This document shows, one piece after another, positions 1 through 11,543 of a stretch of DNA of 64,000 bases. Source of the DNA: Takakia lepidozioides (lineage: Eukaryota; Streptophyta; Takakiopsida; Takakiales; Takakiaceae); contig CM060732.1 in the NCBI GenBank assembly GCA_030704615.1, forward strand, positions 434,001 to 498,000, given 5' to 3'. A program made the position numbers and the translations under genes. Each line of letters opens with the position of its first letter. Positions within the stretch are counted from its first letter, which is position 1. The notes beneath the pieces are model-generated. The model ran no database searches and was not told where the DNA came from. It saw only the letters and a list, made by a program, of their open reading frames with translations.

Positions 1-126
1 TAGTAGCATGCGGCATGCAATTGCAATCGGGCTAGGGACAAACTGTGCACGTGAAGGCTTACCCGTGCCGCATGTGAGGTCAAGAATCCGCCCTTGGACA
101 TCCGAGCACGTCTCCATGAGGGTTTG
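1..126. other. flank left of first retrotransposon
   Basis: Sequence outside the first LTR. I see no gene, repeat or motif that I recognise; the short open frame here simply continues into the LTR. Confidence 0.5.
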
Positions 127-776
127 TGTCACGGACATAGCCCAGAAGAACTTACCAGGATTCAATACCAGAAGTTACCAAGTTATCATGCTACCAAAAG
201 TTACCATGACTTATCGTGATTTACCATGATCTACCATGATTTACCATTACTTACCAAGTTACCGGGAGTTTACTAAATTATCAAGAGTAACTTGGGAAAC
301 TACTCAGGAAGCTTCCTTTGGAGGAAACTTCTCCATCAAGATACCTCATTTGTTTAAGGAAGCTTCTCCATCAAGAAACCTTTGTTCAATCTTGGAAACT
401 TCTCCAGCAAGAAACCTCCATAGGGGAAGCTTCTTGGGGAAGCTTCTTAGTAGCCAGTATGTAGGAGGCGAGACTAGACACTCTTCAGTCTCTCCAACAC
501 CAGTTCAAGCTACTCTTGTTTCCAGTTCCCAGTACTCCAGTCCAGTTCCCAGTACTCTAGCCCAGTTTCCAGTATCTGGTACTCCAGTCCAGTTTCCAGC
601 ATTCCAGTATTCAAGTCGTGTTCCAATATCTTGTACTCTTGTTCATTGTTATAAAGATCGTCTTGATTCATATTTACTCATCGTGCATTCGGCCACGCCG
701 ACCTTGACTTCTTGTCTAGCATTGTACCTCTAGTTTTATCTCTTGTTTGTGTTCAGTCATGTTCTCGTATTTGACA
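127..776 (+). repeat. 5' LTR of chromovirus
   Basis: It starts with TGTCACGGACATAG and ends with TTTGACA, giving TG...CA ends and a short terminal inverted repeat (TGTCA/TGACA). Its first 400 bp recur at 5940-6326 with few differences. It has internal short repeats such as TTACCATGA and CAGTTCCCAGTACTC. Confidence 0.88.
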
Positions 777-777
777 G

Positions 778-797
778 TTTGGCGAGACTAAAGTTTG
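778..797 (+). other. primer-binding site
   Basis: TTTGGCGAGACT lies one to three bases after the LTR end; the TGG at 780 would pair with a tRNA CCA end. I cannot name the tRNA. Confidence 0.55.
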
Positions 798-814
798 TTC
801 TTTAGTTAGTTAAG

Positions 815-1855
815 ATGGAAGGCACATTTGCGGAAATGGTCACCACATTGCAGAGTCTTCAGCTCCAGATGCAAGAACTTTGTACATCTACCGCCCAATT
901 GCAAGCTGATCAGTCTCAAGATCTTGACAACGCTCTCCACAATTTGCAACAACAAATTTCAGAGTTAAAGGAGTCGAACAATGGATCTTCAACCATACGA
1001 GTCCATACTGCAACAGCTCCTACTGCAACGGTTCCTCTTCAACAGATTACGAGAGAACCAAAGATCAGCATGCCCGAGAAATTTGATGGGACGAGATCAA
1101 GATTTCACGGTTTTGTTCAACAAGTACGACTGTTCCTACGACTACATCCACAATGCTACCCCGATGAAGGTATTCAAGTGGGATTCGTGGGCACCCTTCT
1201 ATCAGGCACTGCCCTATCTTGGTTTGCACCGCTATTAGAAAAAAATTCGCATTTACTATATAATTTTGAAGCATTCATGTCCGAGTTCATTGCAACGTTT
1301 GGAGAGAATGATAGAGAGAGAGTTGCAGAAACAAAGATGCAAAATCTTCGACAAGGAACACGTCCTGCTTCCGTTTATGCTGCCGAATTTCGACAACTTG
1401 CGTGCGACCTCGACTGGAATGAGAAGAGCCTCATTAGTCAGTTTCGATGTGGACTAAAAGATGATGTAAAAGATTTGTTGCTGACAATGCCAAACGTGAG
1501 CACACTAAGTGAATTCATCACCCAAGTCATTGCATGCGATAATCGTTTGTTCGAAAGACGTCAAGAGAAGCGATCTGGATTGTCGACGACGCATCATGTC
1601 ACTGTTACTACGACACCAAATACAACGATCCATCAGACATCCAGTAGTGATCCTATGCAGATTGATGTTGTCCGATTCAAACCATTGACGCCACAAGAAA
1701 AACAAAGACGGCGCTCGAATGGATTATGCCTCTATTGCGGAGAAGAAGATCACATAGCATTAAACTGCCCCAACAAGAGAAGATTCAAAGCCCGGGGCAC
1801 AACTCAAGTGTTCGATACGAGGAGGTTGGAAAACGACGATGTCCAGTCACAGTAG
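815..1855 (+). CDS. gag: chromovirus Gag
   Basis: Intact 346-residue Gag, the capsid and nucleocapsid precursor that forms the virus-like particle. The N-terminus (about residues 5-60) is predicted coiled coil, rich in Q, L and E. The middle (about 95-250) is the retrotransposon gag domain, with the pattern LSGTALSWF and later SLISQFRCGLKDDV. The C-terminus has one CCHC zinc knuckle, CLYCGEEDHIALNC, at about residues 305-318. The ATG at 815 follows the primer-binding site by 18 bases and is the first in the leader. The stop falls before the protease, which lies in the -1 frame, so Pol may originally have been made by -1 frameshifting. Confidence 0.9.
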   Translation: MEGTFAEMVTTLQSLQLQMQELCTSTAQLQADQSQDLDNALHNLQQQISELKESNNGSSTIRVHTATAPTATVPLQQITREPKISMPEKFDGTRSRFHGFVQQVRLFLRLHPQCYPDEGIQVGFVGTLLSGTALSWFAPLLEKNSHLLYNFEAFMSEFIATFGENDRERVAETKMQNLRQGTRPASVYAAEFRQLACDLDWNEKSLISQFRCGLKDDVKDLLLTMPNVSTLSEFITQVIACDNRLFERRQEKRSGLSTTHHVTVTTTPNTTIHQTSSSDPMQIDVVRFKPLTPQEKQRRRSNGLCLYCGEEDHIALNCPNKRRFKARGTTQVFDTRRLENDDVQSQ

Positions 1856-4800
1856 GGACCATGCGGCTGGACACCACAAATTCCTTACCGAAAAAATGTC
1901 TCTTTCTACCTCCAGACCCTGCACCTTGCTTCAGAGTGCAAAATCGAGATATCATTGTAGAAGCACTTTTGGACTCATGAGCTTCAGCTTGTTTTATGGA
2001 CAAAAACTTTGCAAAACAACACAATTTAACGCTCGTAAAGAAGAAACTCTCGGCCCCCGTTGAAGTCATCGATGGACGACCGTTAGCATCAGGAAATGTG
2101 GACCATGAAACTCGACCACTTGAAGTGAAGCTTAAAGATCAAGCATCACATATTGTTTTCAATGTCATCCAGTCTCCAACGAATCCTGTGATCCTTGGAC
2201 TTCCCTGGTTCGTACTTCACAATCCCGACATCGACTGGCGATCGCGAAAAATTTCTGCAAGACAAAAATGTAGAAATATCAAAGGTATTCAACCCCTATT
2301 CCTTGGAGCTAGAGCTTTCATGAGAGCTACCAAAAAGGAGGCGGCATTTGCACTTTATGCGACTCCGATCAAGACCACAACAGACAAAGGTACTTCAACA
2401 TTACCCGCTCAATATCAAGATTTCAAAGATGTCTTCGAGAAGAAAAATGCAGACATGTTGCCAGAACATCGACCTTATGACTGTGCAATTGAGTTACAAG
2501 AAGGAGCCCAACCACCATTCGGCCCAATCTATAACTTATCCCAGACGGAGTTGGCTGCATTACGTGAATACATTGATGAAAATTTGTCGAAGCACTTCAT
2601 CCGACATTCAAAATCACCCGCGGGGGCGCCTATCTTGTTTGTGAAAAAAAAAGGACGGATCATTACGCATGTGTGTCGACTATCGCGGTCTCAACAAAGT
2701 CACAATCAAGAATCGTTATCCGTTGCCGCTGATTTCTGGGCTTCTCGACCAGCTGGGACGAGCGAAGATTTTCACCAAAATCGACTTGAGATGAGCCTAT
2801 AACCTTGTACGGATAAAAGAAGGAGACGAATGGAAAACAACTTTTCGAACAAGGTATGGACATTTTGAATACAGTGTTATGTCTTTCGGTCTTACCAATG
2901 CTCCAGCAATTTTCCAACATATGATGAATGACATCTTTCGAGAATTTTTAGATGACTTTGTAGTCATCTATTTGGACGACATTTTGATATTTTCACAAAA
3001 TGAAGAAGAACATGGCCGCCATGTACGCCTTGTCCTTGATAAATTAAGAGAAAGAGGACTATATGCCAAGTTGGAGAAATGTCTTTTTCATCAATCTGAG
3101 GTCGAATTTTTGGGCTACATTATTTCCGACAAATGCGTCTTTATGGATCAGAAGAAAATACAAACCATCATCGAGTGGATTAAACCAACTTCGGTCCGAG
3201 ATGTACAATGTTTTCTGGGCTTTGCAAATTTCTATAGAATCTTCATCAATGACTACTCCAAAATTGCTGCACCATTGACACGACTCACAGGGAAGGACAA
3301 ATTTGTATGGGACGAGAAGGCTGACCAGACATTTGAAAGGCTGAAGCAGGCATTTACAACGGCTCCAATACTGGTACATGCAGACCCATCTAAACCATTC
3401 TTCTTAGAAGCAGATGCATCGGACTTTGCACTTGGCGCGGTACTCTCGCAATACGGTACAGATGGCCGACTCCACCCTGTTGGTTTTCGTTCTCGCAAAT
3501 TTTCCGCTGCGGAGATCAATTATGAAATCCATGACAAAGAACTTCTAGCGATTATCGATGCTTTTGAGGAGTGGCGACATCTATTGGAGGGAGCTAAACA
3601 TCAGGTCACTGTCTATACCGATCACAAAAACCTCGAATATTTTATGAGTGCTCGTGTTTTGAATCGACGTCAAGCGAGATGGAGTATGTCACTAGCAAGG
3701 TTTGATTTTGTTATTACCTACCGTCCCGGACATCTTCAAGGAAAACCAGATGCTCTTTCTCGACGATCGTATCTTGCGCCAAAAGAAAAGGATGCAATTT
3801 TTGACCAACAAAAATCCATTATCTTGAAACCAGCAAATCTCCAATTGAATATGCTATCCATGTCCACCTATGACGATGCAGAGATCATAAAGGAGATTCA
3901 GGAAGCACTGAAGAGCGACCATTTTGCTACGACACTACGAAGTCAACTAAATCAACCTCGAGACAACCCACATGTTACAAACGACTTCGAATTCAAAGAT
4001 GGCTTACTTTACTTCAAGGGACTTCTCTATGTACCTCCAGGACCTACACGACTTCGAATTCTTCAAACATGTCATGATCTTCCGGCTGCAGGACATTTCG
4101 GCTTCAACAAAACATTGGAGTTGATATCCAGGGACTATTGGTAGCCGCAGATGTGGAAACTCGTGAAAGAATTCATAAAATCTTGTGACACGTGTGCTAG
4201 AGCGAAGGGACCACGACATCGACCTTACGGCCTTCTTCAACCATTACCCATTCCCGAGGGTCCATGGTCGTCCGTGTCTATGGACTTTATTACGGACCTT
4301 CCAATTTCTAAGACCACTGATTCAATCCTTGTTATTGTAGATCGTTTTACGAAGATGACACATTTCATTCCATGTAATAAGACGGTTACCGGCGAGGAAA
4401 CTGCAAGACTCTTCCTCAATAATATCTACCGCATTCATGGACTCCCGAAGGACATCGTATCTGATCGAGGACCACAGTTCATATCAAATTCTGGAGGGGA
4501 TTATTTCACATATTGGATACTAAGATCAACCTCTCTACAGCTAATCATCCACAGACTGATGATCAAACTGAATGTGTAAACCAGATTTTTGAGCAGTATC
4601 TTCGCTGTACGATAAATTATCACCAAGATAATTGAACGGACCTTCTGTCATTGGCTGAGTTTGCCTACAACAACACTATACATTCTTCGACCAAGCAAAC
4701 TCCATTTTTCTCCAATTATGGTCATCATCCTCGAGCAAACCCTTTCCACATGAAGACTGTTGGAAGCCCTGCTGCAGAAAACCTTGCTACTCATCTAGCT

Positions 4801-5336
4801 ACGATTCACAAGGAGCTTACATCCCACCTCGCAAAAGCTCAAAAACAATACAAGGAGTATGCAGATCAACGTCGCCAACTCCAACCCCAGTTCAAGGTCG
4901 GAGACCGTGTGTGGCTTCTTCGACGAGACATACAAACCTCGCGACCATCAAGAAAGTTGGATTATCAACGCCTGGGACCATTCAAAATTATTCGACAAAT
5001 AAATCCGTCAGTTTTCGGCTTGAACTCCCACGAAGTATGCGCATCCATCCAGTCTTTCATGTTTCATTATTGGAGTTGTATCATCCATCGAATATTCCAG
5101 GGAGAGTCTCCGTACCACCTCCACCAATCGAACTCAATCAAGAACTTGAGTATGAAGTCGACGAAGTCGTAGACTCTCGCATCAAGTATAAACGTCTTGA
5201 GTATTTTGTACATTGGAAAGGCTACGACATCAGCGAACAAACGTGGGAACCTTCATCCAACCTCGCCAATGCATCTGACAAAGTCCAAGAGTTTCATCAA
5301 CAATATCCGGCTAAGCCCCGAGCTACACGTCAATAA
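1856..5336 (+). pseudogene. pol: chromovirus Pol with chromodomain, broken
   Basis: Remains of protease, RT, RNase H, integrase and chromodomain. The protease active-site triplet is broken: DS is followed by TGA at 1978-1980 where glycine is expected. RT is frameshifted after FVKKK near 2650 and has TGA for glycine in the IDLRGAYN block (about 2790). It then runs through YLDDILIFS (about 2970) and RNase H (LEADASDFALGAVL, about 3410). Integrase has TAG in the YWWP block (4142-4144), the zinc-binding CDTCARAKGP stretch, a frameshift near 4490 and TGA at about 4633. A last frameshift near 5017 leads to a chromodomain (about 5150-5310) with YFVHWKGY and WEP. Chromodomains of this type guide integration to modified chromatin. 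The copy cannot make a functional Pol. Confidence 0.92.
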
Positions 5337-5939
5337 GACGTCACAACGATGATGTCAGCCAAGTTAGCTTCAAGGTGAAGACTCCACATTCAATGTACCT
5401 GATACACGCTAAGGAGGGAGGAGCACCACACATCAGTATATATAGCTACACTTCCAGCACTCTTGCATCTTGTATTGGCAGTATGGATTCACAAGAACCA
5501 GATACATTGGAGTTATCACTTACCCAGCTACCAGATCAGCCATTCCGACTCTCACGACCTTCAACATCACGCCGACGCTCTCGAGACGATGGGCCACCAA
5601 TGCGATGCATACTTCCTCGTCTGAACCCCGTTCGACGGCAAGTGAAGCCTACTCGAAGTCTGATAATTTTGTTGGAGGTTGAGGCTTCGGACCCAGAGGG
5701 CAACGAAATCATGTTTGAAGGCAGCTTCGAAAATCAGAATGCTCAAATCAATGCGTGGTCCCAAGTTCAAGGTGTTGGACACTATTGATGGTTGCAGGGA
5801 CCTATAAATCATTTGAGTCAAGAACGAAGAGCCGAATAGTTGGCAAGTACCATTCGCCGGATTTTCGATTTTCTCCAACTCTAAGCAAGTCCAAGATTTT
5901 ACCGCTCCTCGAGGAACTCGGCGCTAGAAGAGGGGGTGA
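5337..5939 (+). other. 3' untranslated region and polypurine tract
   Basis: Between the chromodomain stop and the right LTR. It contains overlapping open frames without recognisable domains, which I treat as non-coding. The purine run AGAAGAGGGGGTGA at 5926-5939 abuts the right LTR and is the expected plus-strand primer. Confidence 0.7.
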
Positions 5940-6326
5940 TGTCACGGACATAGCCCAGAAGAACTTATCAGGATTAAATACCAGAAGTTACCAAGTTACC
6001 ATGTTACCTAAAATTACCATGACTTACCGTGATTTACCATTACTTACTAAGTTATCGCAAGTTTACCAAATTACCAAGAGTAACTTGGGAAACTATTTAG
6101 GAAGCTTCCTTTGGAGGAAACTTCTCCATCAAGATACCTCCTTTGTTTAAGGAAGCTTCTCCATCAAGAAACCTTTGTTTAATCTTGGAACCTTCTCCAA
6201 CAAGAAATCTCCATAGGGGAAGCTTCTTGGGGAAGCTTCTTAGTAGCCAGTATATATAGGAGGCGAGACTGGACACTCTTCAGTCTCGCCAACACCAATT
6301 CAAGCTACTCTTGTTTCCATTTCCCA
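5940..6326 (+). repeat. 3' LTR of chromovirus, truncated
   Basis: It starts TGTCACGGACATAG as the left LTR does and is colinear with 127-528. It stops at TTTCCATTTCCCA, where element A starts. The missing 260 bp are not found elsewhere in the window, so this is a truncation rather than a simple insertion. Confidence 0.88.
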
Positions 6327-6380
6327 GGAGGTTTGCTATTTCATGAGCATGAGAGGCATGAGCGGCATGAGCGGAGTAGT
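6327..6380. repeat. terminus of element A with GGCATGAGC repeats
   Basis: GGAGGTTTGCTATTTCATGAG is followed by tandem 9-bp units of GGCATGAGC type. The reverse complement occurs at 31229-31287 and a related end at 61902-61952, which marks it as the transposon tip. Confidence 0.75.
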
Positions 6381-6544
6381 AAGACAATCGGTTTTCATGA
6401 GCAGAAGTACAAATTTCGAAAATAAAAAACAATAAAAAACAATAATTTAATGCAATGTGTCAGGAAAAACAAATATATTATTCGGCCCCTTGAAGGGAAA
6501 ATTGCAGTTTTGACAGTTGTGCTCATGATATTTCGTCTTCCGCT

Positions 6545-7010
6545 CATGCCAATTCCCAGCGACATGTGCAAATATGGCGCCGAATTTCACGGTAATAGGG
6601 TCCGTAACCTGAAAAAACGGCGACGTATTTCGCGGTAATAGGTCTCTCTGGTGAAAATTGGTGCCGAATTCCGCGGCTATAGGTCCCCTCATGACAGGTA
6701 ATTCGGCGCCATTTTTCCAGTGCATGTTCGGACTTAGCCAGTTTTTGGCGCAAAATAGGGAAATTCGGCGCCATTTTTCCAAACACTGTACCAGTGCATG
6801 TTGGGACTTAGCCAGTTTTCGGCCCAAAAAAGAGAAATTCGGCGCCATTTTTCCAGACACGGTACCAGTGCATGTTGGGACTTAGCCAGTTTTCGGCCCA
6901 AAAAAGAGAAATTCGGCGTCATTTTCCCAGACACAGGTACCAGTGCATGTTGGGACTTAGCCAGTTTTCGGCCCCAAAAAGAGAAATTCGGCGCCATTTT
7001 TCCATAAATG
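6545..7010. repeat. subterminal array, 74-bp units with ATTCGGCGCC
   Basis: Four units of about 74 bp (about 6717-7010) each carry CCAGTGCATGTTGGGACTTA and ATTCGGCGCCATTTTTCC. Degenerate copies with CGCGGTAATAGG and CCGCGGCTATAGG precede them. The array is repeated in inverted orientation in element B. It may be the transposase binding region (inference). Confidence 0.8.
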
Positions 7011-7160
7011 GCCCCACAACTGCTTCTGTTGGATCTCAGTTTGAATGGAATATTGCCTCATTCCAGGAGTTTTGGGGTGCATTTCATTACACTGCAAAAA
7101 AAAGTCTGATACAACAAAATGCAATTGAAAATATCCATATGGAGGATTCCCTTTGCCCCA

Positions 7161-10100
7161 TCAATGATTTCTGGAATCCCTAAGGAGGAGTTTGTGCAGC
7201 TCGTTCACGCTCAACGCCGGTGCATGAATAAAGTCATCAATAGTCACGTTCATCCTCAACCTCTTCAGGTAAATGTAATACAGATGCTTGCACGGATAAT
7301 ACTTCAAACCCTTCTTTGCTTCCATCAACGAGAAGTCCGTACAATTGCAAGTCGACTCCACTCCAATCGTAATTGTGTATACATCGTCGCGTACAGCCGA
7401 GCCAGCCGTTGTCATCCGATACACACGCCCAAGGCCGGGTGGGGGTACGTCCACGGAGCTCTGAATAGTGCAAGCCATCCCAAGAGCACTGGCAATCCGA
7501 GTCTCATTCAACTTGTTGGGAGGGTGTTGTCTCTTCACTCTTCCGAATCGCATTGTGGGATCTGCAGAATTGTCCAAACCGTCTCTACTGGACGGAGCAG
7601 CCTGCAATGACTGGGTCTGAGGAACTGGAAACGAGTGGGCCGGGACGTCTGTGCGTTGCACCATTCGAAATCCTGCTGCAGAAAGAGCATCCGCCTCATT
7701 CTGAGAGAGGTTGCAACCCAGTGCAACAGGTCAGACGCCCGGAGGCTCGGGCATTCCCTGAATTCCGTACTTGGGCTTGCCAAATATACAGGTCATTATG
7801 TCATGCCTACAGAACCAAAACGTCTGCGTTGTGGCGTGAGCAAATGTGGGAGTCAAAAATCTGCCGCTGAAACAAGGTGCAGGTACAGCACCGTGTGGGT
7901 TCCTCCGAATCATCTCACCACAGCGTGCTCTCGTATCCACCCGGATGGCGCAGCACTTCCCTCGAAATGCCGACAATGTCCTTGCTATTCTCTACTGTGA
8001 CTCCGACACTCTTGTCTCCACAATGGGTATGTTCTACTGCGTTACTACATATGGCTCATTATGTTCCGCGGACACGTGCCCTGTGCTCAAAGGAGATGGC
8101 GATCTTGAACGTGCAGGACTTGCGGTGCTCGACGAGACCTCCTCAGGCAACATCACCGGACCACGAGGGAGCGTGCGAATATTTTTGTCAGCTCGCCATG
8201 AATCCTCTTCTCCGCCAGGTGCCTCGTCAAGTCTTCGTCTCACTGGATGGGTATGAACATCTCCTTCCAAATGTTGGCCTCTTCGCAGCAATGGCGTGTC
8301 CCGAAGGCCCTCTCGCAAGGCCGCCGCCCACTTCCGAGGATTCTTCGATCTAGAGGCAGTCCGGATCAGCATTTCCTGCCTGTCCGGCCCCAAGCCCCAC
8401 TGTTTCCCTTTCAAGAACTCGTTGTACCTGCATTGCTGCATAATTGACCTCACAATGTCCTCCGTTGTGGCAGTGAGGATGTCCACCAGATGCGCCGCAG
8501 AGGAGGCACGCCAGGAAGAGTGCACTGATTCGGCCATGTTTGTCGTGGGCATGTTGGTGTCGGAGTCGAGACACATTTCCTGCACAAGCACATGTTGAGG
8601 TTACAAGCAAGTTACAAATATGACCAAGAATAATATTCAACGGGACGCGAATTCGTGCAACTCACCTCCTGCATATAGTCGCCGAACTGGAGGAAACGAT
8701 AATGCCACCATGCTAGCCAACTGACCATTGCTCCCTCGTCTGATTTCCTTACAGCACCTGACGATGTCCACCAAGCCCGTATACATGCAAACTGTGTCTC
8801 TGCATCATCCAAGGTGGGAGCGCGCTTCCACGCAAGGCACATGGAACGGTGCTCCTCTCTGAAATCTGGCGCCACGAGCCTGGTTGTGTACTGCGAAAGG
8901 CTCTGCAGAAAATGGAACCCACAAGATCTCTCCTTGCCTTCCATGGGAACATTGGGGTCTTGCCCGTACACCCTTCGGATGGCAGCCCAATTTGCTTGTG
9001 CGTTGTCCGCCATGAAACCACGGAAATTCGGAGGGGGCAATCCCGCCTTGGCCATCTGTTCGTTTATTCCCTGCCAAAGAAGCATCTCCGATTGTGTGTC
9101 CTCTCCTTTCATCTCACAAATAGCAATTGTCATTAGCATCCTGCAGTGGGTGTCGTAGACATGTGCACCCATTGTCACCCACTGGTGATTTGTAATTCGC
9201 TTGATATGGTCGAACATGACCCAACTGTTTGACAAGTCCCCACTCGTCATCCTATCGACCAGTTCGACGCCGCTGCCAGGTCCACACGTGGACATTTTGA
9301 ATACGAAACAACGATCTGCCTCAGTCCCTTGTCCTGGAAACCTACTTCCATGAATGTAGTCATATCCACATCGTCGCTTCACCTCCAGAATGGAGTGCAT
9401 ATTCGAGCCACGCCCAATTTTCTGTTTGCATGAAACAATGTGGTTTCGGACATTCGGTGAACATACGTGGGACACCGACTCCAGCAATGCCTCCATTTCC
9501 TTCTCGTCGAGAGGAACTCTATCGGAGCCGTCTTCCGACATAATTCTGGCCAATGCCATCTTATGGGCGGCTTGGAGCTATATCTGTTTGGGTTTGGCAC
9601 CCGGTCTCAACTTAACCTCCTCATGAACGAGCTGCTCTGCTTCGTGGGCAGCCTCCCGCGAGTTCCCCCTCGCCAATTTGTGACAATGGGAACCAACGTG
9701 TATGCAAGCTCGAGTGAGGTCAGGGAAACGGTGCAACACATAGAACTGCTTGGCATTACTAACAGACATGCAATGTGGTGGTTCTTTGCAATGCGCACAC
9801 TTAAATGTGGAGTTTGGAACCTTCTCCTGAGCTCGAAATGGTTGATGAGCTGTGCCTGTCCAATCGGTCTCGTTCCTGTGACCTCTGGATTTAAAGTGGA
9901 AGCAAGTTGGGGAGAAACACCGCAACGCGCCCGCACAAACAACGTAGCGCACCCGCACACCATCAAGCATCTTCATGCTGGTGGTTTTGGTAACGCACCA
10001 AGGATGACCGTCATGTTTTCTATCCATATCTGTCAACATTCCGGACGCCCTCGAGTAGTCCGCCCGAGGAGGGAACTCAAAGAAGATATTACCGTCGACG

Positions 10101-10753
10101 TCGGCGGGAAGGCATGTAACCGATTTAATTGTGAACTTGCTGTAGTCCAGCCCGGCCAGCTCCAACCGGTGTCCCTCCAGGTGAAGCCCTCGCAGAATTT
10201 CAAGAATAGATCGAACTGCGGTGCTCGTGCTAGGAATATGACTCCCTCCTCCACTGACGTCCATTGAGGACTTGCCTGATCTCCAGGACAACCTCGGAAC
10301 TTCCATGACCTCGTCTGAGTTGGACAGGTTGTGAACAACCCGGTTCTCGCTCGTCTTCATGGATGGGTTCGGCTCTGGATTTACTTCGTTGCGGACTTCT
10401 CTCTTTGAGGTAGCCACTCTCTGATTCGCGGATTGTTTCGTGGAAGGCGCCAGGATAGAAGGTGCATTTGGCGGGCAAATGAAGTCCCCAACAGCCCTGT
10501 ATATGACGTTGTCTGATGGTAGAACTCGCCATTCCCTGCCATCACCGAAATCATCGTGGAGCACAACAATACTCTCGACAACAAGGCCGTTTGAGTCCTT
10601 CCTTTCCTCCTCCAAAAAAGCCGACCCCAGTTTTAGGTGGTATCGAACGCACAGATATTTCTCCATCACCCGGCAGATGTCCCCTCTGCACGGAAATGAA
10701 GCTCTATGCTCGTGAGGAGGGCAGTACACTGTAGCGCTCGGGTTTTCCGCCAT
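7161..10753 (-). pseudogene. element A transposase, DDE type with SWIM finger
   Basis: Gene for a large transposase, read from 10753 (ATG; the open frame extends upstream) to the stop at 7161. The N-terminal half carries a zinc-binding region with KHDGHPWC and CX2C/CXH groups (about 10000-9650). The catalytic core follows: VMFDH (about 9215), FMADNAQAN (about 9000) and a C/H block CGFHFLQSL (about 8920), consistent with an RNase H-fold DDE transposase. The C-terminus has a zinc ribbon ending FWFC and a SWIM finger (CNC, then CKHLYYIYL, about 7350-7280). One in-frame TAG at 9578-9580 breaks an alignment with element C that otherwise continues. A GT-AG intron (8665-8580) joins GAG to GAAATG; another lies near 8050-7980. 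MULE transposases share the zinc finger, DDE, SWIM order; a KDZ-like group is an alternative. Confidence 0.78.
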
Positions 10754-10905
10754 GGGAGATGTGCACACAAGACTGCCAAGATGGCGTGCGGGGAAGCTCC
10801 CTGGTAGAAGGGGGATGTAGCAATGGGAAGGAATGCGGTGCCGATTTGTTCGAGCGATGAAGCCTGATCCAAATCCAGGGAGCCAACTATCTCAAAAATC
10901 CACAG

Positions 10906-11543
10906 TCAGAGTGTTAATGAACCTTGTCTCCGGAATGCGGCCCCTGGTCTTTGCGCAATAACTGCCATTGGTATGCAGTCAGAAAGTGGGGGGCCGTCCG
11001 GATGATGACGGCTGAAGGGGAGAAGTCGGCACCGTGCCGTCACATTACTACCCCCGAATGGAAATTCGGCACCCAATATCCAACAGGGGCCGCACGGATG
11101 AAGTCGTCTGGGGCAGACATGCCGGCACCTGTCCGACAGAGAACATCCCCCGGACGGAAATTCAGCGCCGAATTTCCATTCGGATCCCCCCAAAGGAAGT
11201 CATGTTGGGGGGTCAGGCCGAAGACTGGCCGACATAAAAACCTACGCGGATGGAAAACCGGCGCCGAATTTCCATCCGAGGCCTTTCGGATGCAGTCGGC
11301 TCGGGGGAAAGGCCGCCATTTGGCCCTCACATTACCACCCCCGGACCGAAATTCGGCACCGAATATACAACACGGGAAGCCCGGATGAAGTCGCCTCGGG
11401 CGTAGAGGCCGGCGCGTGTGCGACAGAGAATATCCCCTGGATGGAGATTCGGCGCCGAATTTCCATCCGGGCCCCCCCAAAGGAAGTCGTGTCGGGGGGT
11501 CAGGCCGAAAACTGGCCGGCATAAAAACATCCCCAGATGGAAA
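10906..11543. repeat. array of GGCGCC palindromes, about 95-bp period
   Basis: Imperfect inverted repeats of the type GAAATTCGGCGCCGAATTTC, flanked by CCATCCGG and C-runs, occur near 11058, 11152, 11250, 11342, 11437 and 11532. The last one is cut by the start of retrotransposon fragment E1. The array lies upstream of the element A transposase start. Open frames across it are repeat artefacts. Confidence 0.8.

Larger units (their letters stand above)
127..6326 (+). mobile_element. Ty3/gypsy chromovirus, degenerate, 3' truncated
   Basis: The order is left LTR (127-776), primer-binding site, gag, protease, RT, RNase H, integrase, chromodomain, polypurine tract and right LTR (from 5940). This domain order and the terminal chromodomain define a plant chromovirus. 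The right LTR stops after about 387 of 650 bp, where element A begins, so no target-site duplication can be checked. Several nonsense codons and frameshifts in pol show it is inactive. Confidence 0.93.
6327..11543 (-). mobile_element. element A: SWIM-transposase DNA transposon
   Basis: It has a terminus with GCTATTTCATGAGC, a 74-bp subterminal repeat array, a transposase gene transcribed toward that terminus, and a second palindrome array (10906-11543). The left end is supported by the same terminus at 31287 (element B, inverted) and at 61902 (element F). The right end is uncertain: the array is interrupted by retrotransposon fragment E1, so the far terminus may be lost or further right. No target duplication was found. 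Confidence 0.7.

Noticed and set aside
6450-7010. Overlapping open frames on both strands (SQFSAQKREIRRHF type)
   Set aside because: They are translations of the 74-bp subterminal repeat.
7635-8353. Plus-strand open frames opposite the element A transposase
   Set aside because: Shadows of the minus-strand coding sequence; no domain.
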